A stretch of DNA of 64,000 bases from Bactericera cockerelli (GCA_024516035.1 CM044957.1:15386564-15450563); one strand, 5' to 3'; positions 46,990 to 59,836 are shown, numbered from the stretch's first letter. Numbers and translations: made by a program. The notes: generated from the letters alone by a model not told the origin.

Positions 46990-49629
46990 CGATGCATGAA
47001 GTTCACAAATTCTATATCCCAAACTGTTGAATTTCTTTTATAAGTAGGTAGTGTTGGTAACTAGGTACCTACTTATACATATACATATTAAGTGATGGAA
47101 CGGAATCCAGTGATTGACCTGAGATTAATTTCTTTTTACTCTGGTAATACCGCCACTGGCTGGGAGATTTGGCTGGAGGACTATAAACAGGGAGTAGACA
47201 AGCATTGGCTTGGTTCTGGGGGCCCTTGTCACTTACTAGTTCCACCACTGTCTGTCATCATTCACGATGAAGCCACCCTATAGGGATGATGAATGCCGCC
47301 ACTAGTCGTTATTCATACAAGTAACTACTCATTTTTCCTCACGAGGTCTGAGTGGACCCCGGCATCACTTGTATAAAGAACCATGGGCCTGAACATGAAT
47401 TATTACTGTTGATAGAAAGTCTTACCTACTTACTTACTGTATTTTTTATTTATTTATATAAAGATGAGTCTTTCACAGCCTTTTTTATTTCATAGCCATG
47501 AAACAGGAGCTACTGTAGACGCTTGTGGTCTGTGTTGTAGCCTGCCCATCCCGTAGTATGACTCCCCTCTGATGGGCGAGAAGTGACACAATACTTCCCA
47601 TTTAGTTGCTAGGTCAACACGAGCGCACGGGAAGGTTTCCCTTATAAACAATTGTAAACAAATTTTGAATACAATTTTTTGTCGGCGCGGGGGTTCGAAC
47701 CCGGGACCTTTCGCATGACAAACCATCAGTGCTTAATCACTGAGCTATACGTGCGCTCTGTCTGTCTGAGCTCGACAGTAAAACTACAAAGAGCTACCTA
47801 TATTTTTCTGAATCACCCTGTATTGTAATGCACTATTGTCTCTCATGGCCAGTGGCCACCCTCGATATAATGACAAGTGTCATCCTCCTGGCTGCTGAAA
47901 TAGTTACACAACCTCCTTACTGAACACTGGAGCACTGGACTAGACCAAGAGCTCTGGAGTACCGCAGCTACGTCTTTCTTTGTACTTACTATACCGGGTA
48001 ACCAAAAAACCGAATCAATTTTATTGACTTTTTTTCTCCCTTCAGTAATGTGTCATTTATTTTTAACTTTTATTTGTCTCTGAAGAGTATTTCCAGTACA
48101 GAATGTTTCATGCAAATATTTTCAGTAGTTTTGAAATATGGGTCTTTGAATATAAATACCTAAATAAAAAAATATGAGAAGCGTACATCGAAAAATATAA
48201 CCAGTCGGTACGCAGAACCTCTTTTTCAAAAGTCTCTAGTTTTCTACATACTAAAGATATTTCCATGAAACATGTAAACTATTAAGCAATAAGGCAATCA
48301 ATCATTTCTAAAGTAATATATATACTCTCCCTTGCCCTTATCCCATATTAGTCGACCCCATATTGCTATTGGGGTCGGCAATAAAAAAATAATAAATAAG
48401 TATTCCCGAGAAAAATGGCTTTCTAATTTTCAATTGAATCAAAACATTACGTGGTTACTTACTTAGATATAAATAAATTACACTCAGGTATAATGACTAC
48501 AGGTTTAGGGGACAGTGACAGGACTGGAAGAACAGAGGTAGGCGAGTGTGGTATGTCAGCAAATATGCTGTCAATGGATTACAATGGAATGTTTATAACT
48601 ATTATATTTCTTGGTGAAAATATTTAATTTCATTGTAGGTGTAGGTACATCATTATTTATATTATGATGTATGCACATAATTAGAGGAATAATGCAAAAT
48701 GCAATACGTCATAGGAAAAATTTGATTTTAAAATAACTGTTCGGTATATTATAAGATGCAAATTTATTCTTTGATACCTATAAGTTACTACAAGCTTTCA
48801 TAAAAATGTATATTAACAGTACCTTATGTACTAGGATACTAGATAGTTTGATCAAAAGTATTATTTTTCCGACTGCCGTTTTAACCACTAGTTCAAGGTG
48901 TAGGTACTGTGGTTATAGGTAGGTAGGTACTAATAGTCCAAGGTGTATAAAATACATTTTGCATAATTATTGAAGTAGGTAACTGTCTCAGCGATCCAGT
49001 TGACACATTCAGATTTCCCGACCTTCATGAGAAAATTCCCGGAGCGCTTAAAGCTTGTTCTTCGGGTTCTAAAGCCCAATCAAATCTCGTTTCAAACCTG
49101 ATGCAATTATATTTTCCGAGAATGCATGGAAACTGAATGTAGGATGAGAACACTTGATAGTCCGGAGGAATGAGGAATTACATTTGACCTGGTTGTTTTT
49201 CATAATAATAAATTAATAATATACATAATTAGGTATATAAGGTATATAAGATATTGTTTTTCTTGTCAACCATTAGGTATTAGGTCAGACAAGGGTTGAG
49301 GGATGTTTGCAGTGTTATCAAACCTTTCTATTAGAGGAAAAATTCCAGGTGAAATAAGGGAAATGACAACTCTCTAAAGGAAAATAATCTCTGTGCAAAG
49401 GAAAATATAATGGTTCTTTGATATATCTTATACCTATGTCTATCCAGGATCAACTGTATACTAGTAATAATAATAAGTATACCAGTTAAAGCTCTACTGC
49501 CCATGCTAGTGCATTGTAGCGTTTGTGATTCAACATTAAGTTTAATTTATTATAATATATAAAAAGTTTATACTTACTTTAAAAAAAAGATAAAAAATAA
49601 ATAGGTACCTTGGTATTTTTCTAACAACA
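46990..49629. other. Gene-free repeat-rich stretch
   Basis: Besides the family B SINE (47463) and a family D-like tail (47095-47400), no structure is recognised. Confidence 0.5.
47463..47755 (-). mobile_element. tRNA-Gly-like SINE, family B
   Basis: Same layout as the copy at 34507: body, then GGTTCGAACCCGGGACC and GAGCTATACGTGCGC on the plus strand. Confidence 0.8.
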
Positions 49630-49893
49630 TCTCTATATATAAAACAGAAAAATGGACTACCTACCTACCTACCTACCTACCTACCTACCTATGTTTGTTT
49701 GTTTGTCCGGAGTTGTTTAGCCAAAACGGTAAGAGATAGCGAAAAATGTCTCAGAATTGATCCCCCCAAAACCATTATCGCTTTGTCCAGAAAAATTATA
49801 AAAAGTTCAAAAAGGCATTGCTGTCCAGCAGTACGGCCATGCCTTAGTAAATTTGAAATTTAGTCCCGTTGCAAAGCACGGGCAAACGGCTAG
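49630..49893 (+). mobile_element. Helitron-like non-autonomous element, 264 bp
   Basis: Starts TCTCTATATATAAAAC, ends hairpin CCCGTTGCAAAGCACGGG then CAAACGGCTAG, inserted between A and T. It holds (CTAC)n at 49657-49691 and (GTTT)n. The related start at about 15400-15500 and partial copies near 58650 and 50905 suggest an abundant family. Confidence 0.75.
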
Positions 49894-50150
49894 TACCTAA
49901 TATAACTAACAAGATTCCATTCCACTTGAACTTCAATGCAGTGAAAAAAGTTCTTGCACCATGACTTGATTCTTTTTTTGTACCTAAACTACAAAACGAA
50001 AAGAAAAAAAGACTTCGATAAAAAATATACATGCATGTTTAACTTGACCCTGGCAAGTTAAAATTAAAATCCTCTCACTCAAAATTCAAACACGTGGTCA
50101 AATCGAAAACACTTTCAGTTTCTTAAGGTATAAAGATTTTAAGATATAAA

Positions 50151-50345
50151 GTCCACTGGTAGTCAAGTGGGTAACACGCTAGTCTGGTAATCCAGGCAGC
50201 GTAATCCGTTGGTTCGAATCGAATTTTTCCTCAATAATTTGAGTTTGTGACCACATAATAATAAGACTCTGAGGGTTAGGTGGTAGAAAATGCTTTGAGC
50301 ATTAACTACGCCTGGTGGTTACCTTCCACTAAAGAGTATTATTAT
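50151..50345 (+). mobile_element. tRNA-derived SINE, family E
   Basis: GTAACACGCTAGTCTGGTAA, GTTGGTTCGAATC, body ending GGTGGTTACCTTCCACTAAA and a (ATT)n end. Confidence 0.65.
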
Positions 50346-51839
50346 TATTAAGAGTATAAAAAATATATTTATTTACATCATACAAACTCTCAGCAAAGGA
50401 AATCATGGAGTGCAGGTCTTTATTTTTCAATGAGATGTCTGAGTCTGGCACTGTGGTATGACATTCACCAAAATTTAGTAGTGTGGTCGGATGGTAACCT
50501 GGGCCGGAATTTCCATGCACTGTACTTGGATGTCCGGCGTACACTCATACCTCGTGAGGAAAAATGAGTAGGTTGTATGAGTAAAAATATTTTTTTTTGG
50601 ACAGGAACTGTTTAATTCACATCTCTCGTAGCAACACAATAATGACTCTTATAGGTATATTCGGTATTACGCCACAGGCGGCAATTTTGAATCCCAATAT
50701 TTTTTTTGATAATGTGTATTTTTGATAATGTGTATAAAAACGACAGACATAATTTCAGATTTTTCCATAAGTTTAATTTTTACTTTCCTTATCTTAAAAT
50801 AAGGAAAGTACCTACCTATTGTATTCGTCGAAAATTTGACCTACCCAGTTTTTCACATTTCTGGACGAATCATAGCCTCAGGATACCAAAAAAGTTGTTT
50901 TCAGCCATTGGTCCGTGCGTCTGTCTGTCTGTCTGTGTGTGAACAGGATATCTCAAGAACGGTAAGAGCTAGAGACTTGAAATTTGGTATGCAAATAAAT
51001 TTTATACACCAGACAAACCACGAAAATTTTGGTTGAAATCGCCGCTTCTATGAATTTTTAAAGAAAAAAGTTAGAGAACAACATTTTCTTAGATTAAAAA
51101 AATAATAGAGGTCTCTTCTTATCATTTTTTTGATGGTATCTTGAACTTTTCGGACCTCGGCCCCAATTTACCGGTATTTTGGGGGGACCCGCTTTGACTA
51201 ACTTTTTTATTATTAATCCTAGATGGGGATTGTGACATATCAAATCCAATGATTTTGAGATGCTGATTACGAGTTTGGCTTTGATTTTTAGCTAACTGTT
51301 ACCTTTGAGTCACCAGTGGCTTTTGGCCCTGTTCCCATTCCTAATATGATAAGGAAAGTCGTGTGATGTTTTACACCAGATTTTTTTTATTTAAATTTCG
51401 ATTTAATAGGCGGGCCACTTGTGGCACAGTTTGGAGATCCCCGCTCTATTTTCATTCACAAGTCACTATAGTGCATAAAAATAGAATAGTTGCTAGCTCA
51501 CATGGCGAGTCACATGACTTGCGAATCAGCAAACCATCAGGTATTGATAACCACCCAGCTTTGGTCAATGGCACAACACCACAGCTAGGTAGGTATCTGT
51601 CGTATTTCAAATATTGACAAATCTAGCAAGGTCAGCGAATCAAATACTTAGGAACGGTTTTTTATTTGTACAATGTCCAAGAAAGTCCAAGACTTGTACA
51701 ATACCTATATATAATTATATATGCTGTACAAACATATGTACCTATAATACCAGGCACGGTTATGTTTAGGGGAGGATGTATTTCCACACCTAAGCCATAT
51801 AACCGGTAATAATGACACACATTTTTATTTATTTATTTT

Positions 51840-52132
51840 AAGATGAGTGTTTCACAGCCTTTTTATTTCGTAGCCATGAAACAGGAGCTACTGTAGACTC
51901 TTGTGGTCTGTGCTGTAGCCTGCTCATCCCGTAGTATGCCTCTCCTCTGATGGGCGAGAAATGCAAAATATTTCCCATTTAGGTGCTGGGTCAACACGAG
52001 AGCACCGGAAGGTATCCCTTACAAACAATTGTAACCAAATTTTGAATACAAATTTTTGTCGGCTCGGGGGTTCGAACCCGGGACCTTTCGCATGGCAAGC
52101 GAGAGCTTAACCACTGAGCTATTCATGCGCTC
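51840..52132 (-). mobile_element. tRNA-Gly-like SINE, family B
   Basis: Plus-strand view: ATGAGTGTTTCACAGCC ... GGTTCGAACCCGGGACC ... GAGCTATTCATGCGC. Confidence 0.8.
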
Positions 52133-52729
52133 GATTATTTTAATTATTTTACTACGTTATTTTATTTTATTCTTTTTAGGGTACGATTCTATGTCTGAAA
52201 CTAAGTTTCCTCGCGCCTTGTGTGTTGGGTTGGGTGGAAGAGAAAGCCACAGGCTTTAACCTTGGCCCTTGGTTTACTTCATACTATTGTGTTTTTTTTT
52301 TCATGTCCTATATTGCAGAATGTATCATGTAGCTTACCAATAAAGTGTTAAATAATAATAATAATATCCTTCTATAGGTAGAATTTGTGTAGATTTACTA
52401 CATGAGTCAATAAAAATAGGCAGATGGCAGAACTTCAAACTTAAGCAACACCGCACTTTCCGAATGTCCACCTCCATCCCTCCCTTGTGAGCACACCTCA
52501 AATATACACGGTGATGGGCTGATGGCTATCATCTGCTTGAGACCAAGCCTACTATGACGCTGGGTGTGTACCAGACATAAGGAGATATCTTGAAATGTAG
52601 GACATGGTGTGTTGTGTGTGGTCACTGCGTGGTGTGGTCACGTCTATAACACTTGTAGGTTTTCCTTGAGAGGCGATTGTGTCCCTTTGCGGTCTACAGG
52701 ACTGCCGACAGATTTCGTATGAATATTAA

Positions 52730-52995
52730 GTCCCAAATTAATAGACAAGATTAAGATCTCAAGTGATAACTTTGCACTAGTTTTCCCCATCTTAGGGCGG
52801 AATTAATAGACGTTTTTGTAATACCTCTGTGAAGCTAAGTCACGGATTGCGTACTGTGTAAGATAGGGAAAACCGACTGACGCTTAGCAATGACTTGAGT
52901 TACAGAATTTCTCTATTAATTTCGCCCTTAGACAATACGCGAAATCTAGATTTAGCTCCACAGAGGTATCGTAAGAACGTCTAATAATTCCGCCC
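52730..52995. mobile_element. Nested pair of PIF/Harbinger-like MITEs
   Basis: The outer copy (52730-52794 plus 52931-52995, TAA on both sides) is split by a second copy of the same family in the opposite orientation (52795-52927). The inner copy is flanked by TTA (52792-52794, 52928-52930), and the outer copy's CCATCTTA|GACAATACG rejoins when the inner one and one TTA are removed. This proves a 3-bp duplication for the family. Confidence 0.85.
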
Positions 52996-53052
52996 TAAGT
53001 CTAGATGCCTATAATAAATTACCTATTTGTATTTATATGAAAAACACTATAA

Positions 53053-53185
53053 GGGCGGAATTAATAGAAGTTTTTGTAATACCTCTGTGGCGCTAAGTCA
53101 CGGATTGCGTTAGTTGCGTACTATGTAAGATAGGGAAACGCTTTGCAATGACTTGTGATACAGAATTTGTCTATTGATTTCGCCC
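53053..53185. mobile_element. PIF/Harbinger-like MITE, same family
   Basis: TAA on both sides, GGGCGGAATTAATAGAAG to TATTGATTTCGCCC, with a small internal duplication (GCGTTAGTTGCGT). Confidence 0.85.
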
Positions 53186-53202
53186 TAAATCTAGGATACT
53201 AA

Positions 53203-53330
53203 GGGCGAAATAATAGACAAATTCCATATCTCAAGTCATTGCTAAGCGCCGGTTTTCCCTATCTTACACAGTACGCAATTCGTGACTTAGTGCCACAGAG
53301 GTATTACAAAAACGTCTATTAATTCCGCCC
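53203..53330. mobile_element. PIF/Harbinger-like MITE, same family, inverted
   Basis: TAA on both sides, GGGCGAAATAATAGAC to TATTAATTCCGCCC. It lies 17 bp from the previous copy. Confidence 0.85.
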
Positions 53331-53582
53331 TAAATTTTGGGAGGTGTGTATTATGGAAGAATTCGACCTCTAATACTAGAAATTCCTGTCTTGAAAGAGT
53401 GAATTCTTAAACCGCTAAGAGTAGATCGAGCCTTTGTTGTGGATTGGAATATTAGATCTAATTATATTTTATATATCTTTTTTTAATTTAATTATTTATT
53501 TTTAAGTGCAATACAAAACAGATGTATGTCAATTACAATGAAATTTGACATACACCCATCAATGACTGATCTTAAAATCAGA

Positions 53583-53660
53583 TCAGAAAAATTACTGCCC
53601 ATACCGGGGATTGAACCCAGGTCATCAAGCCAAACGCTACACCACTTGGCTAGGATGACT
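53583..53660 (-). mobile_element. tRNA-like SINE head
   Basis: The complement has TAGCCAAGTGGTGTAGCGTT and GGGTTCAATCCCCGG, i.e. A and B boxes in tRNA spacing. It lacks a tRNA-quality acceptor stem, so it is called SINE-derived and not a functional tRNA. Confidence 0.5.
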
Positions 53661-54326
53661 ACTCGATAGTACTCATGTAATGATGTCATGCAGAAGGATT
53701 ACTGCACCTAATTATCAAATTTAATGTATGATGACCACTTTTTCGTATATGAAGTTGGATTCAAAGTTTCAAACTGTGAACAGTTGAACACATTGACATC
53801 AAATTTGAAACAAGCGTGATGCTTGCGCTGATGGTTAACCGATTACGCTTAACCCGGGCAACGAATTCTAATTTTTGTTGCACAGTTGTTAATTAGTTAA
53901 AATTAATTGGTACTTTAACGCTGGTTGGTGCTGTCCAGAACAACATTAAAATTAATTTTTAAACAGAATTCATGTTCGCGGACATTTTTTTGTGTCCATT
54001 TTTGAATCAACCAATCAGAGTTATTGTAACATTAGAGTTAACAACATTTTTCCAGCGTGGAACTGCCACGAAATGAAAAAATCAATTGTAAAAGATAGAC
54101 TAAGCAGTCGATTTTTACATAAGGCTTAAAGTATCGAACTCACATCAATACTTGTGATGTCACAAGTTTAGTACATTTTTTTCTGCACATCGTAAGTTCA
54201 TTGATTGTTTAAACACGTTTGGCTATGTAAAAATGTATATTGTATAATCATGTAATTTATTGTATCTCCTTATTTTCCTCACGAGGTATAAATGGTGCTA
54301 AAACATATGAAGTACAAACCAGATAA

Positions 54327-54402
54327 TTACTGACCGCCCGGAATCCGAACCCGTGTCATCTCTGCTTGCAAAATAAAAGTGTGCTCTACTTGACTGTGGT
54401 AT
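54327..54402 (-). mobile_element. tRNA-like SINE head
   Basis: The complement contains GTCAAGTAGAGCACAC and GGGTTCGGATTCCGG. The stems are imperfect. Confidence 0.45.
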
Positions 54403-54802
54403 AAATAATTCAAAATAAGAACATTGTTAATGCTCGGGTTACACTGTTGGGTGTGTTTATTTTTGACAGCATAGCATAGCAAAGCAATGGAATAGAATCT
54501 AGAAATATTTGGCGAATATCTATACAGTATACATTTTCCCGTGTTTGCTAGATACTGTTTTCCTGGGCAAAAATTTGCAGAAATTTCCTTTTATGTAGGT
54601 AGTTAATACCCCAACATGGGCGAGTCTAGTGTACAATATTAACTTGCAGCTTGTATTAAAATTCTCCTAAATTCTCTAAATTTTAAATATTTGCTTACTG
54701 AGAAAACAGAATTAATTTATTGAATTTAGAATTACCCATTATTAATTTACTAGAAATTAATACTAGAAAGTCCCACTGCTCAATGGCGAAACATGCATTA
54801 AT

Positions 54803-55025
54803 TGGAAGTCAACTAGTTAAGGCGCTAGTCTGGTAATACAGGTTGCGTAGGGATCCATTGGTTTGAATCCCACACAATGTATGAATTATTCCATTCATTT
54901 CACCATATACGAGTATATGGCACCAAAACAACCTAACCAAAACACCAAAATAATGGCAGAAAAACACCAACTCTAGGGTTAATGAGTCTCTTTAGTCTTA
55001 ATCTGACTCCTATTATTATTATTAT
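54803..55025 (+). mobile_element. Family E SINE
   Basis: GGCGCTAGTCTGGTAATACA and TTGGTTTGAATCCCAC; the tail is diverged and ends (ATT)n. Confidence 0.55.
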
Positions 55026-55654
55026 TTAAAAATCCCTCAGTGGACTCCTAAGTTAACCACTTGATGTAGTACCGAGTACCCTGCTACACCCGGTATTCAC
55101 CACTATCTCGGTTTCATCAATCTGACCATCATAATGAGGCGATTTCGCTGACTGTTTGCACTATAGACAGGGCATTAGCGATAGAGCCGAGAATGTGCTA
55201 AGTTTATAAATTGAGGCCATTGTCAAGTCCACTTGTTACGTCACTTTAAAGTAAACAAAAAGTGTAGCCAAGTATGTGCAATGTGTTTGAGAGTTTTGTC
55301 CAATAACCAAGAGATATCTTTTTACTTGAATACTGATATCGATACGTAAGTAGTCAGTGACATTGATTCTTCCATGTATCAAAGATTCAAAGAACTATTA
55401 ATTGATCTGCTGGTTTTTGCACGAGTTTAAAAACAACATTTTTTTTGGTATTATGGCTGGTTTGGTACTTGGCAATCATTCTTGATCTGAGTAACAGGAA
55501 TGTCAAACTTCTAAGCGGACCTGTTCTTTCCACAAGAAATACTTTTTTTGAAGTTTTATTACGAATCTCTTATGAATTGGATGTACCTAATCCATTGGAC
55601 ATGAGAAATATTTCTGCCATAACTTCCCCGACCTCCTCACTTCCTCAGGCTGGT

Positions 55655-55805
55655 TGCTAGGAGGAGTTTCCCAAGTTTCTTAAACATACTTGGGGCTTGG
55701 GGTCGGTATTGTTAAACCTCTTCCTCAATGTTGAGTTTGGTTGGTTCAGATGGCACTTCTATTCCACATTTCCGGCTGGAATCCCTTTCTAACGCCAACC
55801 CTGCT
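55655..55805 (-). mobile_element. RTE-like 3' end or SINE tail
   Basis: The complement holds GGTTGGCGTTAGAAAGGGAT and ATACCGACCCCAAGC, the same tail module as in the composite SINEs. Similar scraps lie at about 24050-24130 and 24510-24600 in MPI introns. Confidence 0.45.
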
Positions 55806-56047
55806 GAGGGCGCCAATGCTTTGTGTTATTGTTTTTTATCCTGACAAAGCTGTTACCCTATCTGTCTACCGTTCTCCAGCGCGACATGATAAGGGCTAAT
55901 GTGTGAAAAAGGGTGTCACCCTTATTTGTTGATGCAATATTGATTTAATGCAGTTGAGCACTGCAGGCAATTGCACTATTTCTGCATGGTGCATTAGTGC
56001 ATACTGTATTCCATTGTCCTGGTTTAGAGATAGTAGATGGTTATTAC

Positions 56048-56822
56048 TAGAGCCCGGATTTTATGCAGCAAAAAAAGGCGAAAATATGCAATTGCATATG
56101 CAAGCGAAAAGCCCAATATATGCAAAAATGTAAACAAAAAGCCCAATATATGCAATAATTAAACAAAAATGTAAACCCATAAACTCACTGAGCCAGGACT
56201 TAATTTTACTTTTGTCAACTGGCATTGTAAAGTTAGTATCTACCTAAGTCAAAAATGCAAATTTTTGACTTAGGTAGATACTAACTTTACATCCTTTATG
56301 TAACTCCTTTAACTAGAGAAATGCATACACATTTCTCGAGTAAAAATCAGTAGAAAAGTTAATCGTTTACAAACACAATAAATTCACTGCAAGTAGAAAA
56401 CAGCCGAAAACCAATAGAGAGGAAAGAGAACAGAGAAAGAAATGCAATACATGTAGGTACCAACCACTCTCCCTGCCTATCCTACCCTGCTGATACGTGG
56501 AGTGCAGATGAGAGTGTTGCAGACGTGTTACGACACATTTGATGCTTGTCAGTACTCATTATGTACCCACATGACTTCACAAAATGTGATTTTACTTACA
56601 ATTTACGTCCTAAGATTTGAATGGACTTCGGTAGCTCTGAGTAGGTAGATAGTGTAGATACCTACTTACCGAATTTTTCCCCCTAATAAGCCCGAAATAT
56701 GCAAATTTTGGCCAATATTGTTGAAATATGCAGGATTTTGCTCAAATATGCAAACTCCGAAAAAACCGCCAAAATATGCAATTGCATATGCAAATATGCA
56801 ATATGCAAAAATCCGGGCTCTA
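56048..56822. mobile_element. hAT-like MITE, 775 bp
   Basis: TAGAGCCCGGATTTT and AAAATCCGGGCTCTA ends, 8-bp duplication GTTATTAC (56040-56047, 56823-56830), and many ATATGCAA / GCATATGCAA subterminal motifs near both ends, as hAT transposases need. It contains a 64-bp perfect hairpin (56227-56290). Confidence 0.88.
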
Positions 56823-56834
56823 GTTATTACTGAA

Positions 56835-59070
56835 CCAAGTGCCCGGGCCCGAGATACTAGTCCTTAAAGTCTTTGTGAAATACATTATTATAATAATTAT
56901 CAATGTAATAACAATAATACAAATTATACAATCAATACAAAGGTATGATAGAATAGCATGCCAACAGCTATTTATGCCATATTTTATGGTTTGTATGGAT
57001 TCTAGCAAATAATAGAGTACCGACTCGTAAAAGGATAAGATCTTAGTCGCCATTCAGTGTGATAAAAAAGTCTGATTTTATCTTTGGAACTTGAATATTA
57101 ATGATAAATTCTTATCTTTAATAATTATTTAAAGGTATCTATCTATTTTTTATATTTCTAGAATCTAATGTGGATAGTTTAGGGATGTTGGGAAAAGGCC
57201 ACACGGTATTTCCATTGTTGCGGGTGTTATGCGCCATTTGCGAACATTAACCCTTACGTTACGCACATTTGCGCACACTTTCAACATGTTTTTTTTCAAC
57301 CCAGTCGTATATCCGAAGGTGTTTTCTTGTGCGCCAACAGCTATGTTTATTTTACCATGTGCGTTATCGTCCTAATGCCCCGGTTAATTTTTGGTGTGAA
57401 TTGCTACATCTATGGATTCACAGGCAAAGGCATTCACTTAAAAAGTTCCCTGGCCCAAAGACACCCAGGGGAATTGCTGCTGCTGCTGCTGCAAAAAAAA
57501 AAAAAAAAACAATCCAAGTACGCAACTATTGCTCACTTGCTCAGTCATTATTTGGCGTCCCTTGCAGTAGAGACTCTTGGGCTCCGGCTTTAGACCAAAC
57601 GAAACCGTTGAATTCATCACCAAAGTTGGGGTAACCTAAGAGTCTTAACCAAAGTTAATAGAGAGCCACACACTCGCGTTCTTTCCTCTTTGAAAGACTA
57701 TCCATGACTATTCAACAAGGAAAAAATGCTAATATTTTAAAAAATTTCAGCTGCTCAGTGAAAATAAAATTTCACTCTTTCGATTTATTCATTTTAAAAC
57801 GTGTTTTTTGAAATCAGGAGAGCCTAATAACCAGACGAACAATCTGGTCGATATCGACCGGGCTGATAGTAGGCATTCGCAACATCTATTAGATATATTA
57901 TACTTTTTTACATAATATATAATTATACTAAAGTTCTATACCTAAGTTTAGAAGCAGAAGATCATGGCCATGGTGTCTCTATTCAGAATTCTAGGGAATC
58001 TTCTCACGAAATCACACAACGTTTTACTACCTACTCGTATTTCGATTTTATCATAAATGACATAAATTTACCTGCTATCCAGTATAATTCGACTCCACTT
58101 AATCAAGATAAGGCATGTCCTCCTCCAGTGTATATTACAAATAACCTCATGAGAACTTGGGCCTACTCAATTTATACAATACGTCTTGATGGTATATCAT
58201 GTTTTTCTTCCTCGATATCCGTAATCCATTTATTTCTGAGTGACCATGGCAATGACACGTGAAGTCAAGAGAATCAGGACAATGCCGCTGTAAACGTAAG
58301 AACACTGACTCATTGATTCACTAATCACTATCATCGCTGTATCTGTGGAACAGTTAGGACCCAAATAAACGCATCAGGATTATCAAAACACTGACTTTAT
58401 AAACGTAAAAACACTCACTCACTCATTAATGTCTGGAACTGTTACACGTTCACCTACAGAACTGAAAATTTTGCATTGGAGTTCTACTTGTTGTCCATGT
58501 CTAGATAAGAAAGGATATTATGAAACTCTCAATGAGGCGCCGCGCCGGCCACTGTGAGTTAGCTGTGAAATTTGCGACTTAAGAGGAAAATAGCAGACAG
58601 CGGACAGCATAGATTATTTTGGTGTTAGAAAACCAACACTCACTCACTAATCTCTGTATCTCTGGAACGGTTACACCTGTTGAACTGAAATTTTGTATGA
58701 GAGTTTCACTTTTCTATGTCTACATAAGTAAAGGATATTGAACTCTCAATAAGACACCGGCCATTGAGAGTTACTAGTGGAATTTGCGACTTACAGAGAA
58801 ATATAGCGCGCAGCATAAATTGGTTACAGAACTTTCTTGTCACAAAGTGTGGTGTGGCTGCATATTTCACCTAGCTATAATAGAAACTGAGTGCGGAAAT
58901 GGCTGTAGCATAATCGACTGTGTGCAGCATAATGTGTCCTCAGCTGGAATCAGTGGACAATTTTAAAATTAATATTAAAAGAACTTTTTTACCTACGAGC
59001 TATATAAAAATGAAATAGAAGAGGTGTAACTTCCGATGATCCTTTTCCTCCGATTTATTGAAGGTCCGTG
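56835..59070. other. Gene-free stretch
   Basis: AT-rich DNA with (CTG)n followed by an A run at 57476-57510 and two Helitron-like 5' pieces (about 58340-58530 and 58640-58780). No supported gene. Confidence 0.45.
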
Positions 59071-59095
59071 TGTGTGTTTTTTTTTTTTTTTTTTT

Positions 59096-59393
59096 AAAGA
59101 TGAGTGTTTCACAGCCGATTTTATTTCGTAGCCATGAAACAGGAGCTACTGTAGACGCTTGTGGTCTGTGTTGTAACCTACCCATCCCGTAGTATGCCTC
59201 CCCTCTGATGGATGAGAAGTGACACAATACTTCCCATATAGGTGCTGGGTCAACACGAGCGCACCGGAAGGTATCCCTTACAAACAACTGTAACCAAATT
59301 TTGAATACAGATTTTTGTCGGCACGGGGGATCGAACCCGGGACCTTCCGCATGACAAACGAGTGCTTCACCACTGAGCTAATCGCGCGCTCTA
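59096..59393 (-). mobile_element. tRNA-Gly-like SINE, family B
   Basis: Same family. A run of T on its left (about 59074-59095) is the complement of its poly(A) tail. Confidence 0.8.
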
Positions 59394-59758
59394 ATGCGAG
59401 CTGATGGTTGGTGGTCCTATTCCTCCGATAAATTTTTAGGTTCCCAAATTGGGTGATCCTATTCCTTCAATTTGAATAAAGATGATCAGCTCTGTCTAAG
59501 ACACACGAGCCGCATAAGACCTATATCTCGGGGATAGCTTTGAGTGTTATGACATATATGTGGCTAGAGCCCAAATAACATAAGGAAGACAAGTGTCCAA
59601 TGGTCAAGAGCTACAGAGGTCAGGTTCCAAGGCCTTCCGTGATGCTGTGTGTGGATGCTTGGTTCAAGATCCAGTTTAACATTGCAGTAGTGCTAGACAT
59701 TGTTCTTCATACATACATAGAATATGTTCAAAGTTCTATGACGTTTTTATCAGAGATT

Positions 59759-59836
59759 GGTGAACAAAAATTATGCAAGTACATTATGTCGGAAAGTACT
59801 TGCATAATTTTTGTTCACCCCCCCCCCCCCCCCCCC
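59759..59836. repeat. Hairpin joined to a C19 run
   Basis: 24-bp perfect arms (GGTGAACAAAAATTATGCAA.. and complement) around a 14-base loop, followed by 19 C residues (59818-59836). Confidence 0.85.

Noticed and set aside
57269..57634. A 121-aa ORF with an alanine run and a lysine run
   Set aside because: The alanine and lysine runs come from (CTG)n next to an A run; no splice context or known domain.
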